A stretch of 64,000 bases of DNA, taken from CAYNLK01 sp964398055 (GTDB lineage: Bacteria; Chloroflexota; Anaerolineae; 4572-78; J111). Position 1 is the stretch's first letter. Every line of letters starts with the position of its first letter. Below are positions 58,832 to 64,000 of the stretch, piece by piece. Made by a program: the position numbers and the translations under genes. The stretch lies in the NCBI GenBank assembly GCA_964398055.1, contig CAYNLK010000002.1, positions 124,001 to 188,000 of the forward strand, read 5' to 3'. A model generated the notes under the pieces. That model saw nothing but the letters and a program-made list of their open reading frames with translations. It was not told where the DNA came from and did not search any database.

Positions 58832-60805
58832 TTACCCCATTAACGCCTCAAACTGGGGCCGGTCGATGGTTTCGTGCTCCAGCAGGGCGTTGGCCAGGGC
58901 TTCCAAATTGTGCTTTTGCCTGAGGATGATGGCTTTGGCCCGCTGGTAGGCTGTGTCCAAAATCTGGCGAATTTCCTGATCGATAGCCTGGGCGACCTGC
59001 TCGCTGTAATCCCGGATTTCGCCCAGAGTGCCCAGGTAGGGATTGCCCTGCTCCTCGCCAAAGGTACGCAGGCCCAGGACCGGGCTGAAACCGTAGCGGG
59101 TGACCATCGCCCTGGCCAGCTTGGTGGCTCGTTCCAGGTCGTTGGCCGCGCCGGTGGTGATCCGCTTGAAGATGATCTCCTCGGCGGCCCGGCCGCCCAG
59201 CAAACCCACAATCTCGTCCTCAAAAGCTTCCCGGCTGCGCAGGTATTTGTCGCTATCAGGCAGGGGCATGGTATAGCCCAGGGCCATGCCGCGGGAGACA
59301 ATACTGACCTTGTGGACCGGGTCGCTGTGTTCCAGGTTGTGCATGACCACGGCGTGGCCGGCTTCGTGAAAGGCCACCACCTTGCGCTCGTACTCGCTGA
59401 TGATCTTGCCCTGCCGTTCCGGCCCGGCAATGATCCGTTCCATCGCATCTTGAAACTCCGCCTGGCCGATACGGGTCAAGTTGCGCCGGGCAGCCAGGAT
59501 GGCCGCCTCGTTGACCAGGTTGGCCAGGTCAGCCCCCACAAAGCCGGGGGTCAATTTGGCCAGGTCGGCCAGAGAGATGTTGGGCGCCAACGGTTTGCCC
59601 TTGGTGTGGACGGCCAGGATGGCCTCGCGGGCGGTCACATCGGGCCGGTCGATGATGATTTTGCGATCAAAGCGGCCGGGGCGGGTGAGGGCCGGGTCGA
59701 GGATGTCGGGCCGGTTGGTGGAGGCCATTACAATGACGGTGGTATCGGTGCCAAAACCGTCCATCTCGACCAGAATCTGGTTCAGGGTTTGCTCGCGCTC
59801 ATCGTTGCCGTTGCCCACGCTGGCCCCGCGCCGCCGGCCAACCGCGTCGATCTCGTCGATGAAGATGACGGCCGGGGCGTGTTTGCGGGCTCGTTTGAAC
59901 AGGTCGCGGACGCGAGCCGCGCCCACCCCCACAAACATTTCCACAAACTCCGAGCCGGAGATGCTGAAGAAAGGCACCCCGGCTTCCCCGGCTACAGCTT
60001 TGGCCAGCAGGGTTTTGCCCGTCCCCGGCGCGCCGGCCATCAGCACTCCGGTGGGCACGCGGGCGCCCAACTTGGCAAACTTATAGGGTTCCTTGAGAAA
60101 CTCGATCACTTCTTGCAGCTCGAGCTTGGCCTGATCGGCCCCGGCCACGTCATCAAAGGTAACGTGGGGCCGTTGGACCTCGTTTTCTTTATCTTTTTTG
60201 CCGGCGGCAGTTGAGACCACGCGGGGATTACTCCGGCCAACCTCATTCGGGCCAAAATTGGGGCGGTCTTGCCGCTGGCGGACGGCCCGGAAGAGAATGA
60301 AACCAATCATCACCAGACCCGCCATAACCAGCCAGGTGTTCATCGGATTGGGGCGCGGCGGCGAACTTTCAACGGTAATGGCCAGATCGGCCAGGGCCTG
60401 GTTAGAGAGACCGAGCAGTCGCAGGGTTTCCAGGGCGCTGATGGTACTCTCTTTTTGAGCCGCCAGTTTACTGCCCTCAACGGTGGTGGCGATAAGCTGG
60501 TCTCCCTGAACCAGCAGCGCATCGACCTGACCGGCCTCAATGGCCGCCACCAACTCCGGTAGAGCGACGATTTCAAGTCGACTGGTCGAGGGGCTGGCTT
60601 TGGGCCGCGTTGGCGGCGAGACGGCCTGGGCCGATGCATTTGCGTCTCTTGCTTCATCAGGTTCAAAGAAATAATTACGATTTGTTAAAATTAGACCAGC
60701 CAGCGCCAGAACGATCAGGACGGTCAGCGAGATCGTTAATCGCCACGATACGGTTCTTAGATAAGGGTGTTTGTCCTGGGGCTGGTTGCCGGGATTCGTT
60801 GCCAT
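58832..60805 (-). CDS. ftsH: ATP-dependent zinc metalloprotease FtsH
   Basis: 657 residues from ATG 60805, GGAGGTG ahead. Two membrane helices (LTISLTVLIVLALAGLIL and WLVMAGLVMIGFILF) hold a small outer domain. The AAA module has Walker A GAPGTGKT, Walker B VIFIDEIDAVGR and the SRH in ALTRPGRFDRKI. The protease has the zinc motif HEAGHAV and third ligand in the following helix. It degrades membrane and short-lived cytoplasmic proteins as a hexamer. Confidence 0.96.
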   Translation of the reverse strand: MATNPGNQPQDKHPYLRTVSWRLTISLTVLIVLALAGLILTNRNYFFEPDEARDANASAQAVSPPTRPKASPSTSRLEIVALPELVAAIEAGQVDALLVQGDQLIATTVEGSKLAAQKESTISALETLRLLGLSNQALADLAITVESSPPRPNPMNTWLVMAGLVMIGFILFRAVRQRQDRPNFGPNEVGRSNPRVVSTAAGKKDKENEVQRPHVTFDDVAGADQAKLELQEVIEFLKEPYKFAKLGARVPTGVLMAGAPGTGKTLLAKAVAGEAGVPFFSISGSEFVEMFVGVGAARVRDLFKRARKHAPAVIFIDEIDAVGRRRGASVGNGNDEREQTLNQILVEMDGFGTDTTVIVMASTNRPDILDPALTRPGRFDRKIIIDRPDVTAREAILAVHTKGKPLAPNISLADLAKLTPGFVGADLANLVNEAAILAARRNLTRIGQAEFQDAMERIIAGPERQGKIISEYERKVVAFHEAGHAVVMHNLEHSDPVHKVSIVSRGMALGYTMPLPDSDKYLRSREAFEDEIVGLLGGRAAEEIIFKRITTGAANDLERATKLARAMVTRYGFSPVLGLRTFGEEQGNPYLGTLGEIRDYSEQVAQAIDQEIRQILDTAYQRAKAIILRQKHNLEALANALLEHETIDRPQFEALMG

Positions 60806-61097
60806 AAGGCACCTCCGTATTGAGCCGCGCTCAATCTTCCAAACTAAGCCGATTTTAGCCAAAATATTCGAAATGGTTATTCAATTGACTCTATTTTGTT
60901 TTGCCCAAGCAGCATCGCTTGAAGTGAAGTTAAAGGATTAAAGTAGCACGCGGCCCGGTAGATTACAAATGTTGTAGCCAATTTTTGGCTTACTTTATAC
61001 CAACTCCCAGGGGAGCTTGTGTGTTCGGCTAAAACCGGCCTTGCCCCTCTACCCTGGCTTGTGGTACAATCTTCTGGATTCCAAAGTGGAGTGGAAC
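60806..61097. other. Divergent promoter region of ftsH and pcrA
   Basis: 292 bases, AT-rich near 60860-60990. No gene; a pcrA promoter is listed separately. Confidence 0.6.
61041..61070 (+). promoter_or_regulatory. Sigma-70-type promoter of pcrA, extended -10
   Basis: TTGCCC, 18-base spacer, TGGTACAAT. It ends 27 bases before the ATG and has the same GTGGTACAAT core as the promoter at 17743. Confidence 0.55.
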
Positions 61098-63356
61098 ATG
61101 ATGCGATTGCTGGAAGGACTCAACCCGGCCCAACAAGAGGCCGTGACAACGATTGGCGGCCCGGTCTTGGCCCTGGCCGGCCCCGGTTCGGGTAAGACGC
61201 GGGCCTTGACCCACCGGATTGCCTACCTGGTGCAGGAAATAGGGCTGGCCCCCTGGCAGATTGTGGCCGTTACTTTTACCAACAAGGCGGCCCGGGAGAT
61301 GAAGAGCCGGTTGGAACAGATGCTCACGCCCAACCAGGTCCATAGTTTGAGCGTGGGCACCTTTCACGCCTTGTGCGCCCGCTGGTTGCGCCGCGATATC
61401 GAGGTGCTGGGCCATTACGACCGCAACTTTGTGATTTACGATACGGATGATCAACTGGCCGTGGTCAAGCGGGCGCTCCAAGATATTGGCCTGGATGAAA
61501 AACAGTGGAAGCCCGGTTCAATCCATTATCTAATTTCCAAAGCCAAGAACGAGATGATTACCCCCGACCGGTTTCAGACCCGCACCTATCAGGATGAGAT
61601 TGCTGCCCGCGTGTACGAGCGTTACCAGCAGATTCTGGTGCAAAACAATGCCCTGGATTTTGACGACCTGCTGTTGGTCACGTATCAACTTTTCCGGCGG
61701 CATGAACCGGTATTGGAAAAATACCAGCAGCTTTACCAGCACGTGCTGGTAGATGAGTTTCAAGATACCAACATGGTCCAGTACGAGTTGACCAAGCTCC
61801 TGGCCGCGGCCCAGCGCAATATTTTTGTGGTCGGCGATCTGGATCAGGGCGTTTACTCCTGGCGGGGCGCCGATTATCGCAACGTGCTCCGCTTTCGGGA
61901 TGATTATCCCGATCACAAGTTGATTCGCCTCTCCCAGAACTACCGCTCCACCGATACTATCCTGCAAACGGCCAAGGAGGTCATCCGTAAAAACCAGAAT
62001 CGTATAGAAAATGATCTCTTCACCCGGCGCGGCCAGGGGAGCAAAATTCGAGTCGTTGAGGCTTACAACGAGCAGGAGGAAGCCTCCTTTGTGGTCGATG
62101 AGATCCAGCGCCTGCAGCTTGGGCGGCAATATAAGCCCGGCGACATAGCCGTGATGTACCGGACCAACGCCCAAAGCCGGGTGTTAGAAGAAGCCTTTGT
62201 CAACCGGGGGATGCCTTATCTGTTGGTGCGGGGGACTCGCTTTTATGATCGCAAGGAAATCAAGGATGTGCTGGCCTACCTGCGGCTGATCCACAACCCG
62301 GAAGACAGCGTTAGCCTGAGCCGGATCATCAACGTGCCGGCCCGGTCGATTGGGGCCAAAACCGTCGCCGACCTGAACCGCTGGGCCTTTGACCTGGGCG
62401 CGACCCCCTGGCAGGCCCTGCAACAGTTGGCCGCCGTGGCCGAGCACGGCGAGTTGAACCAGAGCCAGCCCGACGACGATGAAGGTGGGCCGCCTATTGC
62501 CAGCCCCTTCAAAAGCCGGGCCGAGAAGTCGCTGATCGAGTTTGGCCGCTTGATGAATATGCTGATCAAAGCCAAAGCCAAGCTCAGCCTGCCGGAGCTG
62601 TTTGACCTGGCCGTGGCTCGAACCGGTTATAAAACTTATATTAAAGATAATACCCCGGAAGGCGAGGAACGGTGGGAGAACATCATCGAATTGCGCCGCA
62701 AGGCCGAACAATTTATGGATCTTGACGGCGACGAAGCCCTGGCCCGTTTTCTGGAGGATGTGGCCCTGGTTTCTGATGTGGACGCGTTGGGTGAAGAAGG
62801 TTTGGCCCCGGCGCTGTTGACGCTGCACACGGCCAAAGGGCTGGAGTTTGCGGTTGTTTTCATTGTCGGGCTGGAGGAAGGGCTGTTGCCCCACAGCCGC
62901 AGCCTGAGCGATACTGAGGCCCTGGAAGAGGAACGCCGTCTGGCCTATGTTGGCATTACCCGGGCCGAAGACCGGTTATATTTAACTCGCGCTTTTCGCC
63001 GCTCCACCTATGGCTTTGACGAGCCGACTATTCCCTCCCGTTTCCTCAAAGATATCCCGCCGGAGTTGGTCGAGGACCGTTCCGGGCGAGCGGCCCGGAC
63101 GAGTCCGGGGACGGCCAGCCGGCGGTCAGGCGCTCAAGAGATGAGCAGCCGCTGGAGTCGATCACCGGACAGCCCGGCCATTCCCACCAAAACCGCCAGC
63201 TATACGTTGGGCGACCGGGTGTATCACCGCAAGTTTGGCGAGGGCACCGTCATCGCCGTGGAGGTAGAAGGCGATGATGAACTGGTGCAGGTGGCCTTTC
63301 CAGAGCAGGGCATCAAGAAACTGTCGGCCAGCGTGGCCCCGCTGGAAAAAAGATAA
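61098..63356 (+). CDS. pcrA: UvrD/PcrA superfamily 1 DNA helicase
   Basis: 752 residues from ATG 61098 (61101 is equally possible); the open frame upstream holds the promoter. Motif I AGPGSGKTRAL, Ia VTFTNKAAREM, II LVDEFQDTN, III VVGDLDQGVYSWRGA, IV LSQNYRSTDTIL, V LTLHTAKGLEFAVVF, VI RRLAYVGITRAEDRLYL. The C-terminal RNA-polymerase-binding Tudor-like part is VYHRKFGEGTVIAVE. It unwinds DNA 3' to 5' in repair and removes stalled polymerase or RecA. Confidence 0.96.
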   Translation: MMRLLEGLNPAQQEAVTTIGGPVLALAGPGSGKTRALTHRIAYLVQEIGLAPWQIVAVTFTNKAAREMKSRLEQMLTPNQVHSLSVGTFHALCARWLRRDIEVLGHYDRNFVIYDTDDQLAVVKRALQDIGLDEKQWKPGSIHYLISKAKNEMITPDRFQTRTYQDEIAARVYERYQQILVQNNALDFDDLLLVTYQLFRRHEPVLEKYQQLYQHVLVDEFQDTNMVQYELTKLLAAAQRNIFVVGDLDQGVYSWRGADYRNVLRFRDDYPDHKLIRLSQNYRSTDTILQTAKEVIRKNQNRIENDLFTRRGQGSKIRVVEAYNEQEEASFVVDEIQRLQLGRQYKPGDIAVMYRTNAQSRVLEEAFVNRGMPYLLVRGTRFYDRKEIKDVLAYLRLIHNPEDSVSLSRIINVPARSIGAKTVADLNRWAFDLGATPWQALQQLAAVAEHGELNQSQPDDDEGGPPIASPFKSRAEKSLIEFGRLMNMLIKAKAKLSLPELFDLAVARTGYKTYIKDNTPEGEERWENIIELRRKAEQFMDLDGDEALARFLEDVALVSDVDALGEEGLAPALLTLHTAKGLEFAVVFIVGLEEGLLPHSRSLSDTEALEEERRLAYVGITRAEDRLYLTRAFRRSTYGFDEPTIPSRFLKDIPPELVEDRSGRAARTSPGTASRRSGAQEMSSRWSRSPDSPAIPTKTASYTLGDRVYHRKFGEGTVIAVEVEGDDELVQVAFPEQGIKKLSASVAPLEKR

Positions 63357-63370
63357 ATGCCATCTCGTTT

Positions 63371-63424
63371 AATCTCGTTCCCAAACTCAGTTTGGGAACG
63401 ATGGGAAACGATGGGAACGAGATT
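63371..63424. repeat. Palindromic REP-like repeat, copy 3
   Basis: AATCTCGTTCCCAAACT and its complement surround the inner palindrome; an extra gatgggaaacgatgggaacga tail gives an alternative pairing. It lies just after pcrA and may act as its terminator. Confidence 0.85.
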
Positions 63425-63433
63425 ATAAAACTT

Positions 63434-63462
63434 TTGCCCCTTCTTTTACCGTATGCTATAAT
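63434..63462 (+). promoter_or_regulatory. Strong sigma-70-type promoter of tRNA-Ser, extended -10
   Basis: TTGCCC, 17-base spacer, TATAAT with TGC in front (TGnTATAAT). It begins 52 bases before the tRNA. Confidence 0.7.
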
Positions 63463-63485
63463 TTCTCCCGCCTTGATCGACGTTT

Positions 63486-63572
63486 GGGGAGGTGCCAGAG
63501 CGGTCGAATGGGGCGGTCTCGAAAACCGTTGTGGGCTTTTGTCCACCGTGGGTTCGAATCCCACCCTCCCCG
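63486..63572 (+). tRNA. tRNA-Ser (anticodon CGA)
   Basis: 87 bases. Acceptor GGGGAGG/CCTCCCC, anticodon loop CTCGAAA (CGA), long variable arm, T-arm GTGGG-TTCGAAT-CCCAC, discriminator G. CCA is not encoded. The class II long arm fits Ser. Confidence 0.95.
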
Positions 63573-63574
63573 CT

Positions 63575-63660
63575 GGTGCAATTATCAATGAGCAATTATC
63601 AATGAACAATTATCAATGAGTAAAATGTGCTGTTATTTGTTCATTATTCATTGTTCATTG
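63575..63660. repeat. Inverted repeat of 14-base units between the tRNA genes
   Basis: caattatcaatgag and variants occur three times (gag, aac, gag endings), then gttcattattcattgttcat reads back in complement. It is a relative of the other two-armed arrays, with a doubled heptamer. Confidence 0.8.
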
Positions 63661-63665
63661 AATCC

Positions 63666-63754
<89 letters not shown>

Positions 63755-63765
63755 TCTCTTAGTAA

Positions 63766-63836
63766 GCAGTGAACAGTAATCAGTAGTCAGTAGTTACGAG
63801 TTACCGCTATTGACTGATCAGTGATTATTGTTCACC
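63766..63836. repeat. Inverted heptamer array before the SRP RNA
   Basis: gcagtga, acagtaa, tcagtag, tcagtag, then after a turn tgactgatcagtgattattg in complement. Same unit as the array at 39527-39632. Confidence 0.85.
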
Positions 63837-63859
63837 GACCACAGTTGCCGGTTCGGGGT

Positions 63860-63999
63860 GAGGGCAACCGGGTAGCGTTGATTGTTGGGTCCTGCGCGGC
63901 AGAAGCCTGCGAACCAGGTCAGGTCCGGAAGGAAGCAGCCTTAAGCGGTCACTTCTGAGCGACGCAGGGTTGCCTGGCAGGAGCTACTCGGTTGCCCTC
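63860..63999 (+). ncRNA. ffs: Signal recognition particle RNA (small bacterial type)
   Basis: The conserved domain IV apex is present: ggtcaggtccggaaggaagc followed by agcc, with the GGAA tetraloop that binds Ffh. The ends gagggcaacc and ggttgccctc pair to close the hairpin, giving about 140 bases, longer than the minimal E. coli form. It targets membrane and secreted proteins to the translocon. The 3' end is at the window edge, so the exact boundary is uncertain. Confidence 0.9.
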
Positions 64000-64000
64000 C

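Noticed and set aside
58874..60214. 446-residue open frame on the plus strand opposite ftsH
   Set aside because: It is a shadow of the GC-rich ftsH gene: low-complexity composition, no motifs, no ribosome binding site.

Overview
The window looks like a chromosomal piece of a Chloroflexota bacterium, probably Anaerolineae or a close class. The reasons are Pro/Thr-rich membrane-anchored envelope proteins, an exosortase with a dedicated PEP-CTERM membrane target, a substrate-binding protein with a rearranged peptide-binding domain, moderately high GC, and many REP-like and heptamer-based repeats. The placement is inferred from protein character; no rRNA is present. No phage module or transposase is visible.

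Layout. 1-4100: the tail of an unassigned gene, a PfkB-family kinase, and two envelope proteins on the minus strand (one with a sorting-signal-like tail, one with PKD and LysM domains). 4351-6900: an SbcC/Rad50-type ATPase. 7166-12311: an ABC uptake locus with a LivJ-SBP_bac_5 fusion and DppB and DppC. 12313-14696: a probable selenoprotein of the thioredoxin fold, read through an in-frame TGA at its redox motif, followed by phosphoglycerate dehydrogenase fused to a ParB/SerK-like domain. 14861-20857: a beta-CASP hydrolase, peptide deformylase, an amino-acid ABC permease and ATPase, a HAD hydrolase and a HisI-like protein. 20988-28338 (minus): an exosortase, its VIT/vWA PEP-CTERM membrane partner, and a two-module glycosidase-like lipoprotein. 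28335-29203 (minus): a MntA/HepT-type pair.

29441-34293 is the most striking part: a complete diversity-generating retroelement (DGR). It comprises a TIR-NACHT-FGE target whose last codons form the variable repeat, a reverse transcriptase, an Avd-like helical protein and an adenine-rich template repeat. The template and variable repeats differ at 13 positions, every one a template adenine. The target has the build of an intracellular immune sensor whose recognition surface is hypermutated.

34771-46179 encodes glutamate synthase in an unusual gltB-gltD-gltB order, and all three genes carry in-frame repeat insertions. 46181-54419 holds a delta-60 repeat protein, hydrolases, a CPBP protease, an ECF sigma/anti-sigma pair next to a bactofilin-like envelope protein, and MiaB. 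54491-60805 holds a DUF3592 protein, an esterase lipoprotein, an AT-rich PD-(D/E)XK-like gene, a methyltransferase and FtsH. 61098-64000 holds PcrA/UvrD helicase, two tRNA-Ser genes and the SRP RNA.

A recurrent theme is short repeats with a period of seven bases, usually arranged as inverted arms. They lie between genes and also, in frame, inside genes (both gltB copies and probably the glycosidase); other palindromic GC-rich repeats lie in frame in gltD and the TIR-NACHT gene.
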